Shown: positions 55,042 through 62,939, counted from the first letter of the stretch. The stretch: DNA of 64,000 nucleotides from Clostridium sp. 26_22 (GCA_001916005.1 MNRP01000055.1:176410-240409); one strand, 5' to 3'. Program-made: numbers and translations. The notes: generated by a model not told the origin, from the sequence alone.

Positions 55042-55353
55042 ATGTTAGATTACAATGAATTAAATGAAGATGAAAAAAGAACATTAAGAAAGGCTTTAGG
55101 GGTAGAAAGAATATCTTTATTTTATCTTGAAGACCATCAGGTTTTACTTATGAATGCCAAAGAATTATTTGAGTATATCTATATGTATGACTTAAAAAAG
55201 ATAAAAGATGCAATTAATTTTATAGAGAAAATTATTCAATTAGAAATACATAATGAAGATGTTGATAAAAATATTGTTCAAAAAATATTAGAAGAAAATG
55301 AAAAAGTTATAAAATTAAATGATGATATTTATGCTTATAAAGAAAATTACTAA
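55042..55353 (+). CDS. Uncharacterised acidic helical protein
   Basis: 103 aa with AGGAGG. LDYNELNEDEKRTLRKALGV then predominantly helical and acidic. A terminator-like hairpin (AAAGGGTACGG/CTGTATCCTTT, 55355-55385) follows. Unknown function. Confidence 0.5.
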   Translation: MLDYNELNEDEKRTLRKALGVERISLFYLEDHQVLLMNAKELFEYIYMYDLKKIKDAINFIEKIIQLEIHNEDVDKNIVQKILEENEKVIKLNDDIYAYKENY

Positions 55354-55403
55354 TAAAGGGTACGGAAAAAACTGTATCCTTTTTATATGTTTGGAGGAGT
55401 AAA

Positions 55404-55886
55404 ATGTTTGAAATATATGATGTAATTGAAAATATAAAACAAGTTAAAGAAAATAATATAATTTTTTATGCAGTTAGTAAACAAGAAATTATAAATAAAG
55501 ATTTTAATAGAATAAGAAAAACTTTGAGGATTTTAAAAGATGCAGGTAAAGAGGCTAAAGGAAAATTGTTCCTTACATTTGATGGATATGAAAATGATAA
55601 AAGAGAGATTTATATGATTCCAGAAATTAGAAGTTTTGTTAAAAATATATGGGAAGAATATAGATTTTTATTTTATTTTTTGACATTATTTGATAATAAT
55701 AGAGCAATAATTTTTGCTTGTTTAAATAATTTTAAGGTACTTCAAAATAATAAAGAAAAAAAGTGTAGATTAGAAATAATTTATAATGAAGAAATAAAAA
55801 ATAAAACAATTAATTCCATGAAAAATTATGGGATATTAATTGATGATGTAGATGGTGTTCAAAGAGCATTACTTACAATAATTTAA
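55404..55886 (+). CDS. Uncharacterised protein, end of the leading-region operon
   Basis: 160 aa with GGAGG. VIENIKQVKENNIIFYAVSK and KGKLFLTFDGYENDKREIYM suggest a mixed alpha/beta domain. No family recognised. A terminator follows at 55897-55926. Confidence 0.5.
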   Translation: MFEIYDVIENIKQVKENNIIFYAVSKQEIINKDFNRIRKTLRILKDAGKEAKGKLFLTFDGYENDKREIYMIPEIRSFVKNIWEEYRFLFYFLTLFDNNRAIIFACLNNFKVLQNNKEKKCRLEIIYNEEIKNKTINSMKNYGILIDDVDGVQRALLTII

Positions 55887-55896
55887 TATATAAAAT

Positions 55897-55929
55897 AAAG
55901 CATTTAGGAAAAATCCCAAATGCTTTATT
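55897..55929. terminator. Bidirectional terminator, part of the left 92-bp repeat
   Basis: AAAGCATTT (55897-55905) pairs with AAATGCTTT (55918-55926), followed by a T-rich stretch. An equivalent hairpin lies at 59078-59100. Confidence 0.75.
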
Positions 55930-56000
55930 ATTTTTTGTCATTTTGTAATTGATTTAGATAATTAATATTATTGTCTATTATAGATTTATATTCATCATTT
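55909..56000. repeat. Left copy of a 92-bp direct repeat (remnant of the XRE gene 3' end)
   Basis: Identical to 59087-59178 except for one base (G/A). On the minus strand it still encodes the last about 23 codons of the XRE repressor (ending LNQLQNDKK and TAA), but the rest of that gene is absent here. The two copies bracket 3.1 kb with the Spo0A-like, sigma, anti-sigma and secreted-protein genes. Confidence 0.85.
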
Positions 56001-56016
56001 TTTATTTAGAAAATAA

Positions 56017-56739
56017 TTATTGTAGTATTTTATTTAATACTGTAGTTATAATTGTTTTTATTCTTGGCTTAGTATCTATATAGAAATTAAAATATTTTTT
56101 TAACTTTTCAATTTCACAATTGTAATACATAGTTGTTGTAGCACTATTTATTCTACATTTTATATTATGAACAGAAGAATTATAAATTTTAGCTATTTGT
56201 GGATATACATCTTTTTCTAAATTTTCTAATTCTTTATTTGGGTTTAATGCAATATAATTAATTACTTTTATTAAGTATTGTGTTCCTTTGTGAGAAATAT
56301 TGTAGCCTAAATATAGTAGTTCGTTTGTAATTAACCTTTGATAATTTTTATTTATTATTTGTTCTTTTTTTTCATTGATTAACATATTTAATTCTTTTGT
56401 TATATATTCAAAACCACATGTTTTAAAAATAACTGAATGAATCATATTGCTCTCTTTAAAACTTGATATAGATTGTATTTCACCTGATATCAATATTACG
56501 GAATTATTATATTTATTTTTATTTTCTATTTTTTCTAATATTTGTTGTGCATTGTAAACGGGCATTTTATAATCTAATAATGCAACATCAATACTATTTT
56601 TTTTATTCAATGTTTCTAGTGTTTCTTTTCCGTCTTTTGAAATGTTGCAAACTTTAATATTTTTATTTGTTTGATTGATGTAATTCATTAAAGAAATAGC
56701 ATAATTTATATTATCATCTGCAATTAAAATATTAAACAT
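56017..56739 (-). CDS. Spo0A-like response regulator (first copy)
   Basis: 240 aa. Receiver domain with acidic pocket IADDN, phosphoacceptor Asp in ALLDYKMPV, then a Spo0A-type C-terminal DNA-binding domain: LGYNISHKGTQYLIKVI and VYPQIAKIYNSSVHNIKCRI resemble the Spo0A sigma-contact and recognition helices. It ends 17 bases from the left direct repeat. It may sense the same phosphorelay as host Spo0A. Confidence 0.8.
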   Translation of the reverse strand: MFNILIADDNINYAISLMNYINQTNKNIKVCNISKDGKETLETLNKKNSIDVALLDYKMPVYNAQQILEKIENKNKYNNSVILISGEIQSISSFKESNMIHSVIFKTCGFEYITKELNMLINEKKEQIINKNYQRLITNELLYLGYNISHKGTQYLIKVINYIALNPNKELENLEKDVYPQIAKIYNSSVHNIKCRINSATTTMYYNCEIEKLKKYFNFYIDTKPRIKTIITTVLNKILQ

Positions 56740-56773
56740 GAAATTGCTCCTTTAATTATTTTTTGTTTTATTA

Positions 56774-57718
56774 TTAATATAATTTATAAATATTCTTCAT
56801 TTCTTCAGAGGTATTTATATTGTTATATATTTTTGTATAATTTTTATATTCATTTTCTTCTATAATTTTAGTACTTATATCGTCATTTTTTACATTATTT
56901 TCTATAAATGTATATATTTCTTCACAATAAAAATCATTTTTACATTCATTAACACTTCTTATTGTAATAAAGTTTGATTTATCTATCCATATATCTCTGT
57001 AATCTTCGTTGTTTCCTGTTCTTATTACATAACAATCAATTCCGTTGTATCTATCTTCTCTTATATTAAAGCCTAAACTATATATTGTATTTTTTAAATC
57101 TTTATAATTTAAAATATAACAAGAAAATATATTAATTATGTCTCCTTTTTTATTTTCAATAAAATCTTTGTGATTATATTCTATTGTATGCAAATTTTTA
57201 TAAATTTGGATGCTATCAAAACTATTGTCTTCACAGAATTGTATATTATCTGTAGATTCAATTTTATATTTACCATCTTTATAATAATAAATAGATTCAT
57301 ATTCACGGTTATTATTATTTTTTAAATCTTTATATATTGTTTTGGCAGAAAGTGTATAATTATCTAATTCTTTAATTTCATTTATTTTATTATAAGTTTT
57401 ATCTAATATGTTAGTAAATTTATAATTTTTTATTATGCAAAAAAAACAAAATGATATAATAAAAATTAATATAAAAATTAAAATAATTTTAAGAACTTTT
57501 ATGTGATTATTAACTTTTTTAAAGTGATTAATAATTATAGTATCTTTATCTTTTTCAGTCATATTGCACTCACTTTTAATATTGTCATAATATTTCTTAC
57601 ATTCTTTACATTTTGTTAAATGTTCATTGATGAAATCTTTTGTTTTATCATTTATAGCATTTTTTGAAAAAGGTTCTGCTAAATCCTTAATTATATTACA
57701 TTCAATATTCTTCTTCAT
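56774..57718 (-). CDS. Membrane anti-sigma factor
   Basis: 314 aa. N-terminal zinc-finger-like FINEHLTKCKECKKYYDNI (HxxxCxxC, anti-sigma type), one membrane segment (about residues 74-94), then an extracytoplasmic domain of about 215 residues (NGIDCYVIRTGNNEDYRDIW). It overlaps the ECF sigma gene by 17 bases, so the two form a typical sigma/anti-sigma unit. The external signal is unknown. Confidence 0.78.
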   Translation of the reverse strand: MKKNIECNIIKDLAEPFSKNAINDKTKDFINEHLTKCKECKKYYDNIKSECNMTEKDKDTIIINHFKKVNNHIKVLKIILIFILIFIISFCFFCIIKNYKFTNILDKTYNKINEIKELDNYTLSAKTIYKDLKNNNNREYESIYYYKDGKYKIESTDNIQFCEDNSFDSIQIYKNLHTIEYNHKDFIENKKGDIINIFSCYILNYKDLKNTIYSLGFNIREDRYNGIDCYVIRTGNNEDYRDIWIDKSNFITIRSVNECKNDFYCEEIYTFIENNVKNDDISTKIIEENEYKNYTKIYNNINTSEEMKNIYKLY

Positions 57719-58214
57719 TTTTCAAATCCTCCTTTAATTTATTTTTGGTTCGATAGAATTTAACTCTTGTCCATTCTTCTGTTTCTCCAATAATTTCACT
57801 AATCTCCTTAAAAGTAAAATTAGTTATTAGTCTTAGATAAATTAATTCTTTTGTTTTTTCATCTAGGTTGTGAATTTTTTTAAACATATTAAATAAATCA
57901 TTCTTAACTATGAAATCATTTTCACAAGAAGTTTTGGTTAGTAGTTCAATATTACCAGTAATTTCGTCAAATGATATTTCTTTTCTTTTTTTATTTCTTT
58001 TGTAATAATCTATGTATTTGTTTTTAGCTATTTTACAAAGCCATGTTTTTATTGTTGATTCATTCTTAAATTTATTAATATTTTTTACTGCACTATAAAA
58101 TGTTTCTTGTAGTAATTCTTCTGCAATTTCAGAATCATTTGTGAGAGTTAACAAAAAATTATATATTGCTTTTGAATATTCATTATATATTTCGTCCATT
58201 TTTCCTCCTTTCAT
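57702..58214 (-). CDS. ECF-type RNA polymerase sigma factor
   Basis: 170 aa. Region 2: SKAIYNFLLTLTNDSEIAEE, LLQETFYSAVKNI, IKTWLCKIAKNKYIDYYKR; region 4: LDEKTKELIYLRLITNFTFK, EISEIIGETEEWTRVKFYR. AGGAGG precedes the ATG. It is divergent from the secreted-protein gene at 58450, the natural target promoter region. Confidence 0.88.
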   Translation of the reverse strand: MKGGKMDEIYNEYSKAIYNFLLTLTNDSEIAEELLQETFYSAVKNINKFKNESTIKTWLCKIAKNKYIDYYKRNKKRKEISFDEITGNIELLTKTSCENDFIVKNDLFNMFKKIHNLDEKTKELIYLRLITNFTFKEISEIIGETEEWTRVKFYRTKNKLKEDLKNEEEY

Positions 58215-58314
58215 ATATATAGACTTAAAAAAAGTAATTTTGTTACAGACATTATACTATTTTTTTTCAAATTTTTTACTTTTTTTTATATTTTTTATAT
58301 CTTTTTATATCTTT

Positions 58315-58344
58315 TTGTCATTTTTTGCATAATTATGGTATTCT
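58315..58344 (+). promoter_or_regulatory. Candidate promoter of the secreted-protein gene
   Basis: TTGTCA (58315-58320), 18-base spacer, TATTCT (58339-58344) with a TGG extended -10. The rest of 58215-58449 is AT-rich divergent promoter DNA with a short hairpin AGAAGC/GCTTCT near 58382-58396. Confidence 0.45.
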
Positions 58345-58449
58345 ATTTATAGAAAAAACATACAGCATAGTATGATAAGTTAGAAGCATTGCTTCTTCTT
58401 ATAAAAATTGAAAGATATAGGAATGCTTTATAGAAAGTGAGGAAAAAAT

Positions 58450-58947
58450 ATGAAAAATTTAAAAAAACGGTTATTCAGTTTTTTGTTAGCAGCAACATTA
58501 TTATGTGTGGGTTTTGTTACTCCTACATATGCTGCTGAAACAGAAAAAGAGGCAGAACCAAAATGTTATACCATTGAAGTTTCATCAAATGGAGTAGAAT
58601 CTATTTCTGATGAATCAGGATATGGTATTTCAACTTGTAGTAGTATTAGTGGCTATAATCAGCGTTCTATAAAACCCGGTGATGCTGGAATTGCAATATC
58701 TGCTACTTCAAGCGGCTGGGGTGGTATGGGAGTTACCATAGAAGCCTCTTCCAGTTGGAGTGGGACAATGAATGCCAATATGGTAGATTCAGATGGACGT
58801 ACTATTTTTTCAGGAAGAAATGTTTCTTCCAATGGTTCCACAAAATTTGCTAGTTTGTGGCATTATAATCCATCATATTATTATCTGACTTTTGGAAATA
58901 TTCCAAGTGGACAGAGTGTATTTATCAAAGTGTGGATTTATGGCTAA
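58450..58947 (+). CDS. Secreted Ser/Gly-rich protein
   Basis: 165 aa. Signal peptide KKRLFSFLLAATLLCVGFV with cleavage near TYAAE. The mature part is rich in Ser and Gly (ISATSSGWGGMGVTIEASSS) with a C-terminal NPSYYYLTFGNIPSGQSVFI, resembling small secreted beta-sandwich proteins. Base composition is clearly higher in GC than its neighbours. Codon 7 is CGG (58468), the only ordinary in-frame CGG found; a +1 shift there would stop at once. Possibly a bacteriocin-like or surface factor under ECF control; unproven. Confidence 0.6.
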   Translation: MKNLKKRLFSFLLAATLLCVGFVTPTYAAETEKEAEPKCYTIEVSSNGVESISDESGYGISTCSSISGYNQRSIKPGDAGIAISATSSGWGGMGVTIEASSSWSGTMNANMVDSDGRTIFSGRNVSSNGSTKFASLWHYNPSYYYLTFGNIPSGQSVFIKVWIYG

Positions 58948-59010
58948 TCTCATTATTAGTTAAAAAGCATCTAAAAAACAAATATTATTTCCTATATCTT
59001 ATCAGTAATT

Positions 59011-59033
59011 ATCCCCCAGTTATACTGGGGGAT
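59011..59033. repeat. Perfect 23-base palindromic hairpin
   Basis: ATCCCCCAGT (59011-59020), loop TAT, ACTGGGGGAT (59024-59033). GC-rich stem without a T run. It belongs to the GC-richer secreted-protein segment and may be a processing site or imported terminator. Confidence 0.6.
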
Positions 59034-59077
59034 ATCTAGTATAAATGAAAGAATAATATAATAGTAAAATAATAAAA

Positions 59078-59178
59078 CATTTGGGAAAAAATCCCAAATG
59101 CTTTATTATTTTTTGTCATTTTGTAATTGATTTAGATAATTAATATTATTATCTATTATAGATTTATATTCATCATTT
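59078..59178. repeat. Right copy of the 92-bp direct repeat with terminator hairpin
   Basis: 59087-59178 matches 55909-56000 with one difference and forms the intact 3' end of the XRE gene. CATTTGGG/CCCAAATG (59078-59100) followed by CTTTATTATTTTTT is a terminator. Confidence 0.85.
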
Positions 59179-59453
59179 AAATTAATATATCCACAAAAAG
59201 AAATATTTTCTGACAAATCAGTATCAACATCCATGTATTTACCATATAAATCATTTAATGTAATATGGTATAATTTGCATAAATTCACAATAAGACTTAT
59301 GCTTCCAGATGTATTATTAGTTTCTAATTGTCCAACATATCTTGATGAGCAACCTATAATTTCGGCAACTTGTTCTTGAGTGTATCCATTTGCAAGTCTT
59401 GCCTTTTGTAATTTTGAACCTACTTTAATTTCTTGATTTCTAGATAATCTCAT
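59106..59453 (-). CDS. XRE-family transcriptional repressor
   Basis: 115 aa. Classic HTH: KVGSKLQKARLANGYTQEQV, AEIIGCSSRYVGQLETNNTS, GSISLIVNLCKLYHITLNDL. A 40-residue acidic tail follows. It is divergent from the small genes leading to the integrase, the position of an ICE/phage lifestyle repressor. Its 3' end is duplicated at 55909-56000. Confidence 0.88.
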   Translation of the reverse strand: MRLSRNQEIKVGSKLQKARLANGYTQEQVAEIIGCSSRYVGQLETNNTSGSISLIVNLCKLYHITLNDLYGKYMDVDTDLSENISFCGYINLNDEYKSIIDNNINYLNQLQNDKK

Positions 59454-59604
59454 AATATCACCCCATAACTGTTATTATATAAAATATCAAAAAAATGTCG
59501 ATGCAAACACGAAATAAAATAATCAATAATGATAATAAAATGTTGTCTAAATTTGTAATATGTGCTAAAATATTTTTAGTTATAAGAAGGAGGATAGGAA
59601 ATTG

Positions 59605-59793
59605 ATGATGGGAATATCTGTTTTTGAGTTAATGAAAGCATATAATATTAGTTTTGAGGAAGCACAAATATTAGAATTTAAAATTATAGGAACTATGTCT
59701 TTGATAATAATATTATTATACTTAATTCAAATTTTATTAAAAAAATTTTGTCCAAAAATATATATAAAATGTGAAGAATTGAATATTATATAG
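59605..59793 (+). CDS. Small single-pass membrane protein
   Basis: About 62 aa; AAGGAGG lies 11 bases before ATG 59605 (a TTG at 59602 and an ATG at 59608 are also possible). MGISVFELMKAYNISFEEAQ then a membrane segment (SLIIILLYLIQILL). Function unknown. Confidence 0.45.
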   Translation: MMGISVFELMKAYNISFEEAQILEFKIIGTMSLIIILLYLIQILLKKFCPKIYIKCEELNII

Positions 59794-59833
59794 TTTTCTA
59801 TATTTTTCAAAAAATTATATAAAAATTAATATA

Positions 59834-59876
59834 AATTTTTTCTCACATTGATTTAATAGTGATATAAAACTATAGT
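59834..59876 (+). promoter_or_regulatory. Recurrent element AATTTTTTCTCA, copy 3, with promoter
   Basis: The motif (59834-59845, then CA) lies just before TTGATT (59848-59853), 17 bases, TATAGT (59871-59876). It drives the gene at 59895. Confidence 0.6.
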
Positions 59877-59894
59877 ATATATGAGGTGAAAAAA

Positions 59895-60224
59895 ATGAAG
59901 GACTATACTATAACTCTTAAAAAAATTCTGGGTAAAGAAAAATATGAAGAATTAGTTGATTATACATTTAAAAATATTAGAAATAAATTTGGAAATATTA
60001 AGATTAATAAGGCAGTAAAGATAGCAAAGGTAAATCATCAATTTTTAGTTATTATATCTCTTTTAAAAGCAAAAGGATTTGAGGATAATGTTATTATAGA
60101 AGTGTTACGTTGGAATAAAAAGAAATCTTTTAAATATGTTGTTACTAACAATTTTGATGATTATATAAAAATTTATAAAGATTATTTAGATTTAATAATT
60201 TGCTTTCTAAAAGAATCAAAATAA
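59895..60224 (+). CDS. Uncharacterised protein near the integrase
   Basis: 109 aa with AGGTGA. YTITLKKILGKEKYEELVDY and NHQFLVIISLLKAKGFEDNV are helical. Possibly a small DNA-binding or excision-related protein, by position only. A strong terminator follows. Confidence 0.45.
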   Translation: MKDYTITLKKILGKEKYEELVDYTFKNIRNKFGNIKINKAVKIAKVNHQFLVIISLLKAKGFEDNVIIEVLRWNKKKSFKYVVTNNFDDYIKIYKDYLDLIICFLKESK

Positions 60225-60247
60225 AAAAATAAGGTATAGGAGTAACC

Positions 60248-60287
60248 AAAAACTCTAACCCCGCAAATGCCTGGTTAGAGTTTTTTT
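60248..60287 (+). terminator. Strong terminator
   Basis: AAAAACTCTAACC (60248-60260) is perfectly complementary to GGTTAGAGTTTTT (60273-60285), followed by T. Confidence 0.85.
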
Positions 60288-60291
60288 CTTA

Positions 60292-60312
60292 AATTTTTTC
60301 TCAACTTTGTTT
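60292..60312 (+). promoter_or_regulatory. Recurrent element AATTTTTTCTCAA, copy 4
   Basis: The 13-mer (60292-60304) is two bases before a weaker TTGTTT (60307-60312). It reads toward the gene at 60353. Confidence 0.5.
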
Positions 60313-60352
60313 TTGAATACTTATTTTTTAAAATAAAGTAGGAGGTGAAAAG

Positions 60353-60715
60353 ATGAATAAAAAATTAGAGAAATTTAAAAAAATAAGAAGAATAGAAGAA
60401 ATATATGAAAAAGCATTTTCAAGAATAGGAATGGGAAGTTTTATGAAACTTGCTTGGAATAATGTTAAAGGAGATTTCCATTCAGAACCCAATATGCTAG
60501 AGGTTAGTGCTAGATTAATGATTGAAGAAATTTTAGTTTATGAGATTGCAGTAGATGGAGAAGAAGGATATAAAAAAGTAAAAGAAACTGCATCAATAGA
60601 ATTAAAAACATTTGAAAAAGTAAGTGCATATTATAAAAATTATTTAGATATGGTAATTAATTATTTAAAAAAACATCCTGAAAAGAAAATTGACTTTTTT
60701 GAAAAAGATAACTAA
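60353..60715 (+). CDS. Uncharacterised 120-aa protein
   Basis: AGGAGGTGA precedes the ATG. Helical and charged (KFKKIRRIEEIYEKAFSRIG, AYYKNYLDMVINYLKKHPEK). The YKNYLDMVINYLK ending resembles YKDYLDLIICFLKE of the 59895 product, so the two may be distant paralogues. No family recognised. Confidence 0.5.
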   Translation: MNKKLEKFKKIRRIEEIYEKAFSRIGMGSFMKLAWNNVKGDFHSEPNMLEVSARLMIEEILVYEIAVDGEEGYKKVKETASIELKTFEKVSAYYKNYLDMVINYLKKHPEKKIDFFEKDN

Positions 60716-60721
60716 TTTTAA

Positions 60722-60755
60722 ATTACTCTATATATAAAAATATAGGGTAATTTTT
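60722..60755 (+). terminator. Terminator before the integrase repeats
   Basis: ATTACTCTATA (60722-60732) pairs with TATAGGGTAAT (60741-60751), one mismatch, followed by T. Confidence 0.75.
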
Positions 60756-60768
60756 ATCAAAACAAAAA

Positions 60769-60879
60769 ATACTACATAATTACACTTATGTAGTATTTTA
60801 GAAAAGAAAAGTAAAATATCAAAATTAAAAATACTACATAAATAACGATAAAGCTTATAAAAAAATACTACATAAATAA
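60769..60879. repeat. Cluster of ATACTACATAA repeats upstream of the integrase
   Basis: ATACTACATAA at 60769-60779, its inverse TTATGTAGTAT at 60786-60796 with a 6-base centre, and direct copies at 60831-60841 and 60865-60875. The last two share AAAAATACTACATAAATAA. An inverse TTATGTAGTA also lies at 62574-62583. The inverted pair with 6-base centre resembles a tyrosine-recombinase core site; the direct copies could be arm sites or operators, as the last touches the integrase ribosome site. Confidence 0.65.
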
Positions 60880-60894
60880 GAGGTGCTAAAATAA

Positions 60895-61779
60895 ATGGAT
60901 ATATTAAATGAATTTAAAGAATATTTAGAAAAAAATTATGATACAGTCGGAGAAAGAAATACTATTGAAGCATATTTAAGAGATGTTAAACAATTTATTA
61001 CATATTTTAAAAAGGAATTTAATGAAGATATTATAGATTTTTCAAGAGCAGATTATACAGAATTTAAAATTTATATGAAAGACAAGAAAAGTTATAAATT
61101 TAGTACAATTAATAGAAAAACAGCATCATTATCAATTTATGAAAATTTTTTGATAGAAAATAAAATTAGAAAAGAAGATACAAAAATAATTAAAAAAAGA
61201 GATTTTTATAAAATTGATAGACCATATATTACAAGAGATATGCTACCGAATAATACAATTAAAAAAGTTAGATTAAAAGCAGGAAAAGAAAATAAAAGGG
61301 ATTATGCTATGTTTATATTGCTTGATGTTGGAGGTTTAAGGGTTTCTGAATTATTAGCACTAGAAGTAGAAAGAGATATTGATTTTAGAATGTATTCAAT
61401 TCATATTATAGGAAAAGGCAACAAAATAAGAAGTATATTTATGGAGCAAATAATATATGAAGCAATTATGGATTATCTTCCTGAAAGAGAAAAAATGCTA
61501 AATGGTAGAGAAAATAAATATCTATTTGTTAGTAATAAAACTGCAAATACTGGTAAAAAAATGTCAAGAACAAGTATTAATAAATTATTAGAAAAATATT
61601 GTATTAAAGTACAAGAAAGTAAAATTAATCCTCATATTATGAGGCATGATTCGGCAACTGGAAAATATGAGGAAGGTTATACTGATATGATGTTAAAGAA
61701 ATTTTTAGGACAAACATCTAATGTGACAGATATTTATACTCATCCTGGTGGCGAAAAATATAGAGAAAGCAAACAATAA
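60895..61779 (+). CDS. int: Tyrosine recombinase / integrase
   Basis: 294 aa. N-terminal SAM-like core-binding domain (TVGERNTIEAYLRDVKQFIT). Catalytic domain with Arg149 in GGLRVSELL, H247-x-x-R250 in HIMRHD, and the nucleophile Tyr281 in DIYTHPGGEKY. The second conserved His/Trp position reads Gln273 (LGQTSNVTD), a departure from the usual GH. AGAGGTG precedes the ATG. It should integrate and excise the element. No separate excisionase is recognised nearby. Confidence 0.88.
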   Translation: MDILNEFKEYLEKNYDTVGERNTIEAYLRDVKQFITYFKKEFNEDIIDFSRADYTEFKIYMKDKKSYKFSTINRKTASLSIYENFLIENKIRKEDTKIIKKRDFYKIDRPYITRDMLPNNTIKKVRLKAGKENKRDYAMFILLDVGGLRVSELLALEVERDIDFRMYSIHIIGKGNKIRSIFMEQIIYEAIMDYLPEREKMLNGRENKYLFVSNKTANTGKKMSRTSINKLLEKYCIKVQESKINPHIMRHDSATGKYEEGYTDMMLKKFLGQTSNVTDIYTHPGGEKYRESKQ

Positions 61780-61855
61780 TTAACGAAATATGTTTACAAT
61801 AATGTAAAAAGATGATAAAATGTTGGCAAATAAATGAGATTGGAGGTACAAAACT

Positions 61856-62545
61856 TTGCTGAATGTTCTAATTGCTGAAGACAATATTCAGATAAGTGTG
61901 CATCTATCAAATAGCATTAATACCAAAAACGTAAGATGTGTAGGTATTTTAAATGAAGGAACGAAGGTTTATCAAAAACTAAAAGATTTGAATCCAGATG
62001 TTTTAATACTTGATCTGAAAATGCCTGGTAAAAATGGACTTGAAATTTTAGAAAAAATTCAAGAAGACAAAAAGATAAAAACAAAGGTCTTTATATATTC
62101 TGGTGAAATGGAATATATGGCTTTAGCTAGAAAGTATACATGTATTGAAAAATTTTTTTCTAAACTTACACCAGCTGAAGAAATAGCAAAAGAACTAGAA
62201 GATATGGTTGAGGAAATATCTAACAAAAATACAGGAGATAAAATTATTGATATACTTTTTAAATTGGGATTTACATATTCTCTAAAAGGTACAAGATTAA
62301 TTAATGATTGCATTTTATATTCAATTGTAGAAAATGAAGATAATATCAATAATATCTATAATGAAATGGCAAAGAGAAAAGGGGAAAATATACATACGAT
62401 TAAATCAGATATAAATACGGCTATAAATAATATGTGGAAATATACAGATAGAACAAAAGCGAGAAGAATATTAAGACTTGGTGATTATGATAAGCCGAGT
62501 AGTAAAAGTGTTATTTCTATGGTTAAATATTATGTTTCAAATTAA
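61856..62545 (+). CDS. Spo0A-like response regulator (second copy)
   Basis: 229 aa from a TTG start with TGGAGGT. Receiver: VLIAEDN, phosphoacceptor in VLILDLKMPGKNGLEIL; C-terminal domain with LGFTYSLKGTRLINDCILYS and IYNEMAKRKGENIHTIKSDI, Spo0A-like in order. It is a paralogue of the 56017 product, clearly diverged. It lies 75 bases after the integrase, and the intergenic stretch has no terminator, so it may be co-expressed with it. Confidence 0.82.
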   Translation: MLNVLIAEDNIQISVHLSNSINTKNVRCVGILNEGTKVYQKLKDLNPDVLILDLKMPGKNGLEILEKIQEDKKIKTKVFIYSGEMEYMALARKYTCIEKFFSKLTPAEEIAKELEDMVEEISNKNTGDKIIDILFKLGFTYSLKGTRLINDCILYSIVENEDNINNIYNEMAKRKGENIHTIKSDINTAINNMWKYTDRTKARRILRLGDYDKPSSKSVISMVKYYVSN

Positions 62546-62550
62546 AAATA

Positions 62551-62602
62551 AAAACAAGAACTATAATTCATTATTATGTAGTAAAATTAGTTCTTGTTTT
62601 TA
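62551..62602. terminator. Bidirectional terminator with an integrase-repeat-like sequence in its loop
   Basis: AAAACAAGAACTA (62551-62563) is complementary to TAGTTCTTGTTTT (62588-62600). The loop contains TTATGTAGTA (62574-62583), the inverse of the integrase-upstream repeat. Confidence 0.7.
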
Positions 62603-62718
62603 AATTTTGTATCAAAAAAATTTTTAGCTATTTCATCTTGAAAATTGTTTATTATTTTAAGTTTATTTATTTGTTTTTTAGAAGCTTGTTTTTTCTTGTA
62701 ATTTTTTATTTTTCTCAA
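62587..62718 (-). CDS. Possible small basic protein
   Basis: 43 codons on the minus strand from a TTG preceded by AAGGTGA: MRKIKNYKKKQASKKQINKL then a helical end. Its 3' end lies within the terminator stem, which lowers confidence. The remaining 62719-62939 stretch shows only AT-rich promoter-like DNA. Confidence 0.35.
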   Translation of the reverse strand: MRKIKNYKKKQASKKQINKLKIINNFQDEIAKNFFDTKFKNKN

Positions 62719-62939
62719 ATTAATCACCTTATGGCGATTATAAATTGCAGAGCTTTAAAAGTATTGAAAAGATTGAAAAGTAGCAAAAAGATATGAAATG
62801 ATTTTAAAATGGATAAATAAAATTTAAAAAAGTTTAAAAAAGATTAATTTTATTAATATGTGTTGGGATAAATTTTAAAAATTTATTTGGTAGTATATAT
62901 TTTTTGTGTTATAATATCTAAAAAATGGAGGTATTTAAA

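Noticed and set aside
60240..60290. A tRNA-like structure with CCCCGCAAAT loop
   Set aside because: The perfect 13-base stem and T run are a terminator; D-arm and T-arm sequences are missing.
62574..62583. TTATGTAGTA at 62574 as the right attachment site
   Set aside because: It is in the opposite orientation to the copy at the carboxypeptidase junction and is not followed by the missing half of that gene.
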